Positions 24,887 to 33,285 of a stretch of DNA of 64,000 bases are shown one piece after another. Source of the DNA: Alkalinema sp. FACHB-956. Lineage in GTDB: Bacteria > Cyanobacteriota > Cyanobacteriia > Leptolyngbyales > Leptolyngbyaceae. The position numbers were made by a program, and so were the translations under genes. Positions within the stretch are counted from its first letter, which is position 1. Each line of letters begins with the position of its first letter. The notes below the pieces were generated by a model. The model was not told the DNA's origin and did no database searches. It saw only the letters and a list, made by a program, of their open reading frames with translations. Where the stretch lies: assembly GCF_014697025.1 (NCBI RefSeq), contig NZ_JACJRC010000001.1:496001-560000 (forward strand). Direction: 5' to 3'.

Positions 24887-24896
24887 CTAGTTCATA
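24847..24896. repeat. Tandem GGGTCTCTAGTTCAT repeat at permease gene end
   Basis: Three units of about 17 bp (TCTAGTTCATGGGG); the last overlaps the stop codon end of the permease gene, so the repeat array reaches the coding sequence. Confidence 0.75.
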
Positions 24897-25933
24897 TCGG
24901 AGAGTTGAATCCGAGGATCGACAAACTTCAACAGCAAATCTGCTAGCAAATTGCCCAGAATCAGCATGACGGAACCCATCATCAAGCTGGCGAGGACTAA
25001 GTATAAATCCTGGGCTTGCACTGCTTGTAACGTTAGTCGTCCCAATCCTGGCCAATTGAAGAAGTTTTCTGTAATAAAGGCTCCACCCAGCAGACTCGCA
25101 AATTCAAACCCCAGCAGTGTGATCAACGGGTTGACGGCATTGCGCAGTGCATGGACATAGATTACTTTATTTTCAGGTAAACCTTTGGCCCGTGCGGTTT
25201 GAATATAATCCTGACGCAGCACATCCAGCATTTCTCCCCGCGTAATGCGTTGCAATCCAGCGAAACTGGTAATACTGAGGGCGATCGTGGGTAAGATCAT
25301 GTGCCATGCAATGTCGATGATCTTTCCTAACTGTGTGAGATCGTCATGGTCAATGCTGGTCATATCACCCACTGGAAACAGGGGGGAAGTGTTTTGGGCA
25401 AACACCAGCAGCAAGAGTCCGGCAATCAGACTGGGCAAGCCTTGGCCAATGTAGCTGAGGACACGCAGCACCCGATCGATCCATTTTTGTTGGTAGACTG
25501 CGCCGACAATGCCCATGGGAATGGCGATCGCCCAGGTGACGACAAGGGAGCTAATGGCGAGGAGTAAGGTGGCCTGTACCCGTTCCCACAGGAGTGAAAT
25601 GACCGATCGGTTATAGACGAAACTGGTGCCGAAGTCACCTTTGCTAATAATCTGCCATAACCAGAGCCAATACTGTTGATCCCAGGGTTTGTCTAAGCCG
25701 AACTGCCGTTTGTATTCTTCCAAACGTTCTGGCGAGATGCGTGGATTTTCCCGCAGGGCGTCGAGGTAGTCGCCCGGTGCAAGTTGAATAATCAAAAAGC
25801 ACAGCATGGAAGCCAGCAGCAACGTCAGGGCCGCTTGCAGTAACCGTTTGATGATGTATATGGCGGTATCACTGGTCAGTGCATCCGCCGTGGCCCGCAG
25901 GAAGCGATCGAAGGAGGGTGTAGAAGCAGACAT
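24887..25933 (-). CDS. ABC transporter permease, DppB/OppB family
   Basis: Inner-membrane permease for a peptide/nickel-type ABC importer, 348 aa. Family hallmarks are the N-terminal YIIKRLLQAALTLLLASMLCFLIIQLAPGD, the periplasmic loop with ERLEEYKRQFGLDKPWDQQYW, GDFGTSFVYNRSV, and the cytoplasmic coupling (EAA) region YIQTARAKGLPENKVIYVHALRNAVNPLITLLG. Six transmembrane helices expected. Partner permease (DppC), ATPases and binding protein are not in this window, so it is an orphan permease locus, which is common in cyanobacteria. Substrate cannot be called. Confidence 0.94.
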   Translation of the reverse strand: MSASTPSFDRFLRATADALTSDTAIYIIKRLLQAALTLLLASMLCFLIIQLAPGDYLDALRENPRISPERLEEYKRQFGLDKPWDQQYWLWLWQIISKGDFGTSFVYNRSVISLLWERVQATLLLAISSLVVTWAIAIPMGIVGAVYQQKWIDRVLRVLSYIGQGLPSLIAGLLLLVFAQNTSPLFPVGDMTSIDHDDLTQLGKIIDIAWHMILPTIALSITSFAGLQRITRGEMLDVLRQDYIQTARAKGLPENKVIYVHALRNAVNPLITLLGFEFASLLGGAFITENFFNWPGLGRLTLQAVQAQDLYLVLASLMMGSVMLILGNLLADLLLKFVDPRIQLSDMN

Positions 25934-26146
25934 GGATTTGCAGACTCTGGGACGAACGTTTCGGAGACGAACTTTTCGGAAGTGAGTGGGGAGTTAAACG
26001 GGAACCACGATCGGGGATCTGCCCGCAGCGTTTGCCAGTTAGCGTTTGCCAGTTGTGTTGGCTAGTTAGCGCTTGCAAGTCAGCGATTCCTAACTAGCCA
26101 ACAGCTAGCCAACGGTTGGACAGGCCCGATCGTCTTGCCCTTCAGT

Positions 26147-26659
26147 CTAGTACTCAATCAGCGAGACGATCGGAACGTCGGGTAAGTTCTTGCGACCATT
26201 CAAAAAGGTCAGTTCCGCGAGGAAGGCAAACCCGACTAACTCCCCCCCGCTCTGCTCGACCAGTTGGGCCGTGGCGGCGGCGGTGCCCCCTGTGGCAATG
26301 ACATCATCCACAATCAAGACCTTGGAACCGGGGGTAATGGCGTCTTGGTGCATTTCCAGGCGATCGGTGCCATATTCCAACTCGTACTCGACGGAATACA
26401 CCGCAGAGGGGAGTTTGCCCGGTTTGCGGACGGGGATAAAGCCCGTGCCCAAGTGCACGGCGAGGGGCGTGCCAAAGAGGAATCCCCGAGATTCCATGCC
26501 GACGATGTACTCCGGTGCGAAGGGAGAGCATTTCTCTGCGAGGGTGTTAATGGTGTACTGCCAGCCTTTGGGATCGCGGAGCAGGGTGGTGATGTCGCGG
26601 AAGAGGATTCCCGGCTTGGGGTAATCAGGAATATCGCGAATCAGGGCTTTAATATCCAT
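26147..26659 (-). CDS. apt: Adenine phosphoribosyltransferase
   Basis: Purine salvage enzyme converting adenine and PRPP to AMP. Begins [27 protein letters not shown], the standard Apt N-terminus. The PRPP-binding loop [16 protein letters not shown] and the adenine-binding [12 protein letters not shown] segment are intact. 170 aa, the family length. Another in-frame ATG four codons upstream exists, but MDIKALI aligns with known Apt starts. Monocistronic in appearance, with about 200 bp of repeat-containing sequence to the permease gene downstream (GCGTTTGCCAGTTA duplicated around 26028-26055). Confidence 0.96.
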   Translation of the reverse strand: MDIKALIRDIPDYPKPGILFRDITTLLRDPKGWQYTINTLAEKCSPFAPEYIVGMESRGFLFGTPLAVHLGTGFIPVRKPGKLPSAVYSVEYELEYGTDRLEMHQDAITPGSKVLIVDDVIATGGTAAATAQLVEQSGGELVGFAFLAELTFLNGRKNLPDVPIVSLIEY

Positions 26660-26888
26660 GGAATTAGGCAATGAGTTGGAGAATAACAGGTCGGAAAATC
26701 AACGATCGGCCCAACGGTACAGAGGAAGCCTGTACCTGCACCATTGTGAACCATATCTTTGAACCATATTGAAGATACCCGAAGGCGTCGCTGGAGGAAG
26801 TGGCTGTTCCTAGCGATGATGTCTAGCAATTTACCGCTAGCAGTCATGCTTAACAATTATGCCTAGCCATCCTGCTTAACAATTATGC

Positions 26889-28697
26889 CTAGCGTCGCCG
26901 GACAAAGCCGCCTGCAATACCCCGCTGGGGATCCCGCAGGTACACATCGTCAGGAATTTCGTAGGCGCAGGGCAATGGGGCCGCCCAACACATATCCTTA
27001 TTTTTATCTGGCCCGTCTACAATATCGCCACTCTTGGGGGCGAAGTAGATGATGCCGTTAGTCTGCTGCACGACGATTTGGGAGTCGTTTCTGATTTGCG
27101 GGGGGAGGAGAATTTGCCAACCGGCGGCGTTTCTGAGACCGATCGCGGTGACAACGGCGGCGATGAAGAGCACGATCGCAGTAGGGGGTTGGTGGCTCCA
27201 GGAAAGGGCTGGGGGCCAAAAGCGACCGGGCCAACGGTGGAGCCAGACGGCGCTGATGAGGGCCAGCAGTACCAGGATGTAGGGCACGCTAAACCGGAAA
27301 AAGGGGGATGTGGCCATGATGAAGCCGATGCCGACGACGCCTAGGGCGCTAACCCACAGTTCCGATCGCACGCTTTTGGTATCGGTGTGTTTCCAGAGGT
27401 AGACGGTGCCGACGAGGGCGAGGAGGATGGCGATCGCGGTGATTTGTTCTTTTGGGGAGGAGATGAACCAGTTCCACATGGCCCAGAGCCAGGGATGAAC
27501 GCCGCTGGGGGGTGGGCCGTACCAGGTTGTCCAGCCGTGGGTGCCTTGGGCGACTTGGGTAATTTTTTGGGCAGTGGGTGACCAGGGGAGGTCTAGGCAG
27601 AGGGCGGAGGAGGGATAGAGGGGACAACCGGAGGTGACGATGCTGGCGGAGACCAGGGGCAGGAGGACGGCGACCATGGTGGCAAGGCCGACGAGCCGAT
27701 CGCCCCAGCGGAAGGGCCGTTGCCAGAGGTAAAAGGCTAGACCGATCGCGAGGACGGGGAGGGCGGTGAGTTTCATGGTCACGGTGCCCGCAGCCAAGAC
27801 GAGCGCAATTAGGCGAGAGTCGGCGGGGCGAGAGTCGGCGGGGCGAGAGTCGGCGGGGCGAGAGTCGGCGGGGTCAGCGGGGGGGCGATCGTCCCAGGGA
27901 TCCAGGAGGCTGGGGGTGGGGGTCGGCTCGGGGGTGGCAGTTTGTAGGATGGCCCAGGCGACGGTGCCGATGAAGAAGAGCATCATGCCGTCGGGGGAGG
28001 GGGAGATGGTGATGGATTTGAGGGGGCTGGTGAAGAGGGCGATGGGGAGGGCAGCCAGGAGATAGAGGGCGATGAAGTGGTCGGCGAGGCTGGCGCGTCG
28101 TTGCCAGAGGCGGGGCCAGACGAGGCTGGCATGGCAGAGTGATAGCCAGAGGATGAAGCCATTGGTGACGGCGCTGACTTGGGCGTTGAGGGCGGCGGGG
28201 TTGAGGGGGGCACCGAGGGCGAACCAGGCGGAGGTGAAGGCGAGGTTGTTAAATAGGAGGGCGATGCCGGGGACGGATCCGTATTGACCGAGCCATTGCA
28301 GGACGCTGTAGTGGTAGTAGCCGGTGTCGTGCCAGAGGACTTGGCCGTTGGTGGAGATCGCGGCGATCGCGGCGAGGCCAAGGAGGAGCCCACCGTGGGG
28401 GCGGAGGTGTTGCCACAGGTGCCGCAGGTGCGATCGGGGTTGGGGGCGGAGGAGGCTGACGCTACACCAAAGTCCGGCGATGGCGAGGCCGACCCAGGGG
28501 GTGAGGGGGAGCACCAGGGAGGTGGCGAGGAGGGTGGCGCTGAGGAGGACGATGCCGAGCCAGGTGGCCACGATCGCGCGATCGCCTTCTTTGGGAAAGG
28601 CTGGAATGTTGAGGTCTGTGAGTAGTCCAATGCCGATCGTGCAGGAGACGATCGCTAGCAGGAACCAGGTCACGATGAAGTAGAGCATCTGGGTCAC
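26889..28697 (-). CDS. Polytopic membrane protein, GT-C glycosyltransferase-like
   Basis: 602-aa protein with about 12 hydrophobic segments. The first periplasmic loop carries NGQVLWHDTGYYHYSVLQWLGQYG: the acidic residue plus aromatic/histidine cluster after TM1-2 resembles the catalytic loop of GT-C/GT39-type (lipid-linked sugar-using) transferases and of the LIC_10190-type membrane proteins. The C-terminus has a soluble loop (SQIVVQQTNGIIYFAPKSGDIVDGPDKN). Around residue 275-300 a fourfold PADSR repeat made by a 15-bp DNA tandem repeat lies in a cytoplasmic-type loop (SLLDPWDDRPPADPADSR). Start ATG 28695-28697 directly precedes TM1. Likely role in glycan or glycoprotein assembly, by analogy only. 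Confidence 0.8.
   Translation of the reverse strand: MTQMLYFIVTWFLLAIVSCTIGIGLLTDLNIPAFPKEGDRAIVATWLGIVLLSATLLATSLVLPLTPWVGLAIAGLWCSVSLLRPQPRSHLRHLWQHLRPHGGLLLGLAAIAAISTNGQVLWHDTGYYHYSVLQWLGQYGSVPGIALLFNNLAFTSAWFALGAPLNPAALNAQVSAVTNGFILWLSLCHASLVWPRLWQRRASLADHFIALYLLAALPIALFTSPLKSITISPSPDGMMLFFIGTVAWAILQTATPEPTPTPSLLDPWDDRPPADPADSRPADSRPADSRPADSRLIALVLAAGTVTMKLTALPVLAIGLAFYLWQRPFRWGDRLVGLATMVAVLLPLVSASIVTSGCPLYPSSALCLDLPWSPTAQKITQVAQGTHGWTTWYGPPPSGVHPWLWAMWNWFISSPKEQITAIAILLALVGTVYLWKHTDTKSVRSELWVSALGVVGIGFIMATSPFFRFSVPYILVLLALISAVWLHRWPGRFWPPALSWSHQPPTAIVLFIAAVVTAIGLRNAAGWQILLPPQIRNDSQIVVQQTNGIIYFAPKSGDIVDGPDKNKDMCWAAPLPCAYEIPDDVYLRDPQRGIAGGFVRRR
27813..27872. repeat. In-frame 15-bp tandem repeat (4 units) inside membrane protein gene
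   Basis: Four identical units GCGAGAGTCGGCGGG encode PADSR repeats on the minus strand. Fifteen base pairs keep the frame, so copy number can change without destroying the protein. Confidence 0.9.
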
Positions 28698-29279
28698 CTC
28701 TCCAAGGTTACGAGCGTTCTCAATGCATCCCCTAACAAAATTTAGCTTTTAAGTGGGAGGCTGGGTCGGTTGGGGGCTGATCTTTACTGAAATATATGAG
28801 GAGCTTAATAATTTCCGATCGATTTTTTAAGAAGGGAGGGGTGAGAGGGAGGTTTGTTTGGAGTTGTGTTTTATGTTTGGAAGGTATTCGATCGTACCTA
28901 GTTTTTAACGTACAGCGATTTAGTTATTCCAGTAGTTATTCATGTATTGTTTGATTTTTGATTTCAATATTTATTTTAGGCATCGATCGTGTGTTAGATC
29001 TGCATAACACCTCGACAGATCTCCTTAAATCCTGCCATCCCCTACAGAGAGGCTACGCCAAGGTATTGAGAGGCTACGCCAAGCAAACGGGGACTTGGAG
29101 AAAGTTTCTTGTCTCTCCTAGGTTTTCTAGCCCAGCGGCATGTAGTGCGGGGGAGGTGGGAAATCAGATTTATAGCTTAGATTTGCAGCTCAGATTTGCA
29201 GCATTGATCAATTGCTTTGGTATGAGGCATGAGGCATTTTGAGTTTGCCGTTTGCTTCGATCGCAACAGCCATCGTGAA

Positions 29280-29400
29280 GCTCATCTCATCAGCTATTTT
29301 GAGACTCATTTCAAGACTCACTTTGAGTCTCACTCGAGACGCTGTTCGCGGTTATTCTTATTTGAGACTCAAGATGAGTCTTAATAGAGTCTTTTATGAG
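29280..29400. repeat. AGACTC/GAGTCT-rich patch, copy 1
   Basis: GAGACTCA, AAGACTCA, GAGTCTCA, GAGACTCA, GAGTCTTA and GAGTCTTT occur within 120 bp in both orientations. A longer patch of the same kind is at 56360-56520. The shared piece TTATTTGAGACT occurs in both (reverse-complemented in the second). Confidence 0.65.
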
Positions 29401-29761
29401 AAAGTGAGATTTGCGGGTGTGATGTTGTTGGCTGGTGTTTACTTGTAGTTTCTGGAGAGGATGTACTTGATTGTTCTGGTTGATTATTCGATCGAGTTTT
29501 AGTAATCAAAATTTTGATTGTTCAGGTATTTTGAAAAATGTTGTGATGCTTGCTGGATTTAGGTTTAGGCTTTGGGGATTTCCCGTCGCGAATCGAGGGT
29601 GATGGCGTGGTTGGCGGGAATTTTGGAATGGGTGGAATGGGGAGGGGGTGAATGGGGTTCGGTCGGGTGAATTTGGATGCCGTCGGGGGTGTTGGTGGAG
29701 GGGGAGGAATTTTTGGCACAAGCAATTTCTAGCAAGGGAGATTGCTAGGGAGATTGGGAAG

Positions 29762-29802
29762 GACGATCGAGGGGGCTCGCTTGAAATGGGCTCTCGATCG
29801 TC
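29762..29802. repeat. Inverted repeat GACGATCGAG...CTCGATCGTC
   Basis: Perfect 10-bp arms with a 21-nt loop. No T-run follows, so a factor-independent terminator is not supported; may simply reflect HIP1-like CGATCG sites. Confidence 0.55.
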
Positions 29803-29910
29803 GGATCTAGTCGGGGCTAATTGTCTCGTTGGAGAATGTCTAGCGTTGTAGTTGGATTGACCTAGTGTTGTTCTTGGGTCGTTTTAGGCTGTTTTAACTT
29901 TTAGGCTGTT

Positions 29911-30255
29911 TTAGCACTGTGCTTGGGTAAAACAGTTAGGCGCTGGGTCGGTGGGTTGGTCGGGATTGAGGAGCGGTAGCCGGAGGGCGTTGTTGAGATT
30001 GAGAGGGCTGCTGAGGAGGTGTACCCAGTTGCCTTGGATGAGGAGGAAATAGCGCTGTTGGACGGTGGTTAGTTTGATGATGATGCCTTGGCGGGTTTTC
30101 CAGACTTCTGGAGGAAGTTGCCAGGTTCCGGTGGGGAGGATTTGGCGGGTGGGGCTAGTTTCGCCCAGGCTGTGGGTAAGGGTGACGATCGTGTTGTGTT
30201 GGTCATTGTCGAGGTAAAGATTTTGTCCGAGGTTAAGTGTACAAAAATAGGCCAT
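29911..30255 (-). CDS. Hypothetical protein, 114 aa
   Basis: Unrecognised. MAYFCTLNLGQNLYLDNDQHNTIVTLTHSL opens a predicted all-beta domain, followed by TSPTRQILPTGTWQLPPEVWK and RYFLLIQGNWVHLLSSP. Alternating hydrophobic strands and W/P-rich turns suggest a small beta-barrel or SH3-like fold. No signal peptide. An adequate ATG with AATCACCTTC-type upstream and good codon use support expression. Divergent from the LRR gene (about 110 bp). Confidence 0.7.
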   Translation of the reverse strand: MAYFCTLNLGQNLYLDNDQHNTIVTLTHSLGETSPTRQILPTGTWQLPPEVWKTRQGIIIKLTTVQQRYFLLIQGNWVHLLSSPLNLNNALRLPLLNPDQPTDPAPNCFTQAQC

Positions 30256-30368
30256 GAAGGTGATTCCTCAAGGCTGTGACAGGCTATCATTGTCGGGTCG
30301 ATCGGGCTTGATGCTCAGGTTTTTAAGAATCCTGTTAGGTTTTGTGGGATTTGATTGAGGGGTTTGTT

Positions 30369-31385
30369 ATGGTGGGTCGAGGCTCTTTTTTTCCTTTGAT
30401 GGTTGGAATTTTGCTGGGTGGGTTCGTTGGAATGGGGGCAGAGGCAGGACAGGCAGCTACCCCCTCGGGCCAGGGAAAGGCGACTTCTGCAAAAACTACT
30501 CAGGTACGGTTGAAAACGCCGACGAAAAAGTCTGTTCCAAGGAAAAAGCCCAGCCAAAAGTCGCCCAGTTCATCTCAGCAGACGGGGAAGAAATCTGGAG
30601 TGGGGGCGCGTAATGCTCTGTTTCAAGGGATGTGTGGGCAGCGGGGTAAGTTATCAGCAGAGAGTCGTCACACGATGGATGTGCTGCTGCGGGTGGCGGG
30701 GACGACTCAGTGCGATCGGGCGGCTCAGGGCTTAGCGAAGCAGAAGGTGTTGGACCTATCGGGAACGGGCATTCGGGATCTGCGGCCTGTGGGTACGCTG
30801 ACGACGCTGGAAACATTGGTTTTGAGTCGGAATCCGATCGCAAATTGGTCGCCGCTGGCTGGTTTGGTGAATCTGAAGACGTTGGTGATTCGGGACAGTG
30901 CGGTCAAGGAGTTAGGGGCAATCGATCGCTTGCCGAAGCTGACGAGTTTGACGTTGGATGGGGTGGGGCTGACGGATATCACGCCGTTAGCGCGGTTGCA
31001 GGGTTTGCGATCGCTATCGTTACAGAATAATCAAATTCAGGATATTTCGGCTTTAGCAGCGTTGAAGGATTTGACTTCGTTAGCGTTGCAGGGGAATCGG
31101 GTGCGGGATTTGTCGCCGTTGACACTGATGACCTATTTGCGAGAATTGCGGCTGGATGGCAACCTAGTGGAGAATGTGCGTCCGCTGGCTGGATTGATTG
31201 GACTGGAAGTATTGACGTTGAATAATACGTTGCTGACGGAGGCGGGAGCGAAGGATTTGTTGCCGTTGGTGGGGTTGAAGCGGTTGGAGTTATTGGGGAT
31301 ACCGATGAAGCAGAACCCTTGTCCAACGTTACGATCGGGGGCTGTTTGTGCTTACCATCAGTTGCCTGCTGCATCAGGGAATTAA
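30369..31385 (+). CDS. Secreted leucine-rich repeat protein
   Basis: Signal peptide MVGRGSFFPLMVGILLGGFVGMG with cleavage near EAGQA. A lysine/serine-rich linker (KTPTKKSVPRKKPSQKSPSS) follows, then a short cysteine-containing cap (LFQGMCGQRGKL...TTQCDRAAQGLA). About seven 22-residue internalin-type LRRs come next (IRDLRPVGTLTTLETLVLSRNPIANWSPLAGLVN; DISALAALKDLTSLALQGN). A C-terminal disulfide-type cap ends it (NPCPTLRSGAVCAYH). LRRs of this type bind proteins; the partner is unknown. ATG 30369 was preferred over the upstream codon because it places the signal peptide at the N-terminus. Confidence 0.9.
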   Translation: MVGRGSFFPLMVGILLGGFVGMGAEAGQAATPSGQGKATSAKTTQVRLKTPTKKSVPRKKPSQKSPSSSQQTGKKSGVGARNALFQGMCGQRGKLSAESRHTMDVLLRVAGTTQCDRAAQGLAKQKVLDLSGTGIRDLRPVGTLTTLETLVLSRNPIANWSPLAGLVNLKTLVIRDSAVKELGAIDRLPKLTSLTLDGVGLTDITPLARLQGLRSLSLQNNQIQDISALAALKDLTSLALQGNRVRDLSPLTLMTYLRELRLDGNLVENVRPLAGLIGLEVLTLNNTLLTEAGAKDLLPLVGLKRLELLGIPMKQNPCPTLRSGAVCAYHQLPAASGN

Positions 31386-31421
31386 ACAATCCAGGAACTA
31401 GACAACTAGCCTACGATCGAG

Positions 31422-32204
31422 CTATTCCGGGAGATTTTCGGGGTCGATGCCCTGCGATCGTAGATAGGCTTCGAGGCGCGATCGGGCTTGTTGTTCTTGT
31501 TCTTTGGCTAGTCGTTCCGTTTCAGCTTCAGTCAGTAACCAATTGCCTTGGGCATCACACCAGCGTAACCATTCCTGGGGAATGCCACGAAAAATCCCAG
31601 TCCACAGTCCCAGTCCTAGCTTAATTTCAGGTATCCAAATCAGCGGATTTTGAGGCGCGATCGCTTGTTCTTCGTACTGCCCATCAACTAATCGGAAATA
31701 CCGTAATCGTCGATCGGTTTCGTTAAACACTAAATAATTAGGAATTTGCAGAATTTGCTCGTAGACGGTGAATTTGCTGGGTGGTTTGCCGGGTTGGGTC
31801 GGTGGTAGGGGTTTGGGTGCAAACGGCCCCAAGTCTTCTGCTTCGGTTCCGGGCGGCAGAAATTCGATCGCCATCACCGGATTGACTTGCTCGTCCCAGG
31901 TCACATAGCTAGAACGGGTGGTTTTCCCCTGATACAAACGGGGGACGCCGACAACGAGGAACCAATCGGGGCGCTTGTACCAGCCCGTATTGTTCGGGTC
32001 GTAGTACAGGTTTAGGTCGAAGGCGCAGAAAATGTCGCTGGCAGCGTAGTCTTGGAGACTTAGCGTTTCTGCCAGTAGCTGGGGTTGGATTCCATGAAAT
32101 TCGTCGGGCAAACCGGGCTCCAGAGGGTCGTCGCTAGGAAGGTCATGCATGGTCGGTAAGGTATCCATGCAAGGCAGCGAGGTGGTAGCGATGGGTTGGT
32201 TCAT
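31422..32204 (-). CDS. Uma2 family (DUF820) nuclease-like protein, copy 1
   Basis: 260-aa protein of the Uma2/DUF820 family, PD-(D/E)XK-type nuclease folds greatly expanded in cyanobacteria; their biological target is unknown. Core features: FDLNLYYDPNNTGWYKRPDWFLVVGVPRL (D in the PDWFLVV strand) and NPVMAIEFLPPG (the E strand), with the ERKxxxY-like element TDRRLRYFRLVDGQY later. The C-terminal tail is a short charged coiled coil (TEAETERLAKEQEQQARSRLEAYLRSQGIDPENLPE). Starts at ATG 32202-32204 with AGGAG about 10 bp upstream. It is 47 bp downstream of a near-identical paralogue. Confidence 0.9.
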   Translation of the reverse strand: MNQPIATTSLPCMDTLPTMHDLPSDDPLEPGLPDEFHGIQPQLLAETLSLQDYAASDIFCAFDLNLYYDPNNTGWYKRPDWFLVVGVPRLYQGKTTRSSYVTWDEQVNPVMAIEFLPPGTEAEDLGPFAPKPLPPTQPGKPPSKFTVYEQILQIPNYLVFNETDRRLRYFRLVDGQYEEQAIAPQNPLIWIPEIKLGLGLWTGIFRGIPQEWLRWCDAQGNWLLTEAETERLAKEQEQQARSRLEAYLRSQGIDPENLPE

Positions 32205-32251
32205 GGGCGAACGGCTCCTGGGCTGCAATACCGCGATTCTAGCATTGGGGG

Positions 32252-33139
32252 CTATTCAGGGAGATTGTTGGGATCAATGCCTTGAGAACGGAGATAGGCT
32301 TCGAGCCGTGCTCGGGCTTGTTGTTCCTGTTCTTTCGCCTGTCGCTCTTGTTCTTTCGCCTGCCGTTCCTGTTGTTCACGGAGTTCTGCTTGTTCTTTGG
32401 CTAGTCGTTCCTGTTCTTTGGCTAGCCGTTCCCGTTCTTTGGCTAGTCGTTCTATTTCAGCTTCAGTCAGTAACCAATTGCCTTGGGCATCACACCAGCG
32501 TAGCCATTCCTGGGGAATGCCACGAAAAATCCCAGTCCACAGTCCCAGTCCTAGCTTAATTTCAGGTATCCAAATCAGCGGATTTTGAGGCGCGATCGCT
32601 TGTTCGGCATAACGTCCATCAACTAATCGGAAATACCGTAATCGTCGATCGGTTTCGTTAAACACCAAGTAATTAGGAATTTGCAGAATTTGCTCGTAAA
32701 CCGCAAACTTACTGGGTGGTTTACCGGGTTGGGTCGGTGGTAGGGGTTTGGGTGCAAACGGCCCCAGGTCTTCTGCTTCGGTTCCGGGCGACAGAAATTC
32801 GATCGCCATCACCGGATTGACTTGCTCGTCCCAGGTGACGTAACTGGAGCGGGTGGTTTTGCCTCGATATAAGCGCGGTACACCCACGACTAAAAACCAA
32901 TCGGGGCGCTTGTACCAGCCCATATTGTTCGGGTCGTAGTAGAGGTTTAGGTCGAAGGCGCAGAAAATCTCGCTGGCAGCGTAGTCTTGAAGACTTAGCG
33001 TTTCTGCCAGTAGTTGGGGTTGGATTCCATGAAATTCGTCGGGCAAACCGGGCTCCAGAGGGTCGTCGCTAGGAAGGTCATGCATGGTCGGTAAAGAACC
33101 CATACAAGGCAGCGGGGTAGGGGTGATGGGTTGGTTCAT
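32252..33139 (-). CDS. Uma2 family (DUF820) nuclease-like protein, copy 2 with longer coiled coil
   Basis: Paralogue of the preceding gene, nearly identical over the first 230 residues including the 5' flank (same AGGAG and start). The distinguishing feature is the C-terminal coiled coil: here seven-residue AKEQER(Q/L) units are repeated about eight times before the common end LEAYLRSQGIDPNNLPE, against one or two in copy 1. The DNA for this part is a 21-bp-type tandem repeat (TTCTTTCGCCTG / TTCTTTGGCTAG), which explains the length difference by slippage. Nuclease-core residues are conserved between the copies, so both are probably functional. Oligomerisation through the coiled coil is inference. 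Confidence 0.9.
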   Translation of the reverse strand: MNQPITPTPLPCMGSLPTMHDLPSDDPLEPGLPDEFHGIQPQLLAETLSLQDYAASEIFCAFDLNLYYDPNNMGWYKRPDWFLVVGVPRLYRGKTTRSSYVTWDEQVNPVMAIEFLSPGTEAEDLGPFAPKPLPPTQPGKPPSKFAVYEQILQIPNYLVFNETDRRLRYFRLVDGRYAEQAIAPQNPLIWIPEIKLGLGLWTGIFRGIPQEWLRWCDAQGNWLLTEAEIERLAKERERLAKEQERLAKEQAELREQQERQAKEQERQAKEQEQQARARLEAYLRSQGIDPNNLPE

Positions 33140-33187
33140 GGGCGAACGGCTCCTAGGCTGCAATACCGCGATTCTAGCATTAGGCAA

Positions 33188-33241
33188 AATCCCCCGCGAT
33201 CGGGTGGCTGGAACGTACCAGTAGCCTAATCACGGGGGATT
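33188..33241 (-). terminator. Inverted repeat downstream of gltD region
   Basis: AATCCCCCG (33188-33196) pairs perfectly with CGGGGGATT (33233-33241) around a 36-nt loop. It lies after the gltD stop and before the Uma2 start, all on the minus strand. No strong T-run, so it may be a processing or weak termination site. Confidence 0.4.
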
Positions 33242-33285
33242 CAGAAAGTTTCAGTAATAGGCGCGATAATGGGCGCGATCGGTCT

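Larger units (their letters stand above)
28698..29910. other. 1.2-kb region without a convincing gene
   Basis: Mostly AT-rich sequence. It holds a doubled GAGAGGCTACGCCAAG motif (29045-29083), an AGACTC/GAGTCT-rich patch (29280-29400), a 10-bp inverted repeat at 29762-29802 and a doubled TTTTAGGCTGTTTTA (29881-29913). Open frames here have neither family similarity nor good starts. Confidence 0.6.

Noticed and set aside
28958-29448. Two plus-strand open frames of 94 and 69 codons
   Set aside because: They run through GAGAGGCTACGCCAAG and AGACTC repeats, have unusual composition and no recognisable domain.
29506-29725. Minus-strand proline/histidine-rich frames
   Set aside because: Produced by G-rich DNA on the other strand; no plausible protein fold or start signal.
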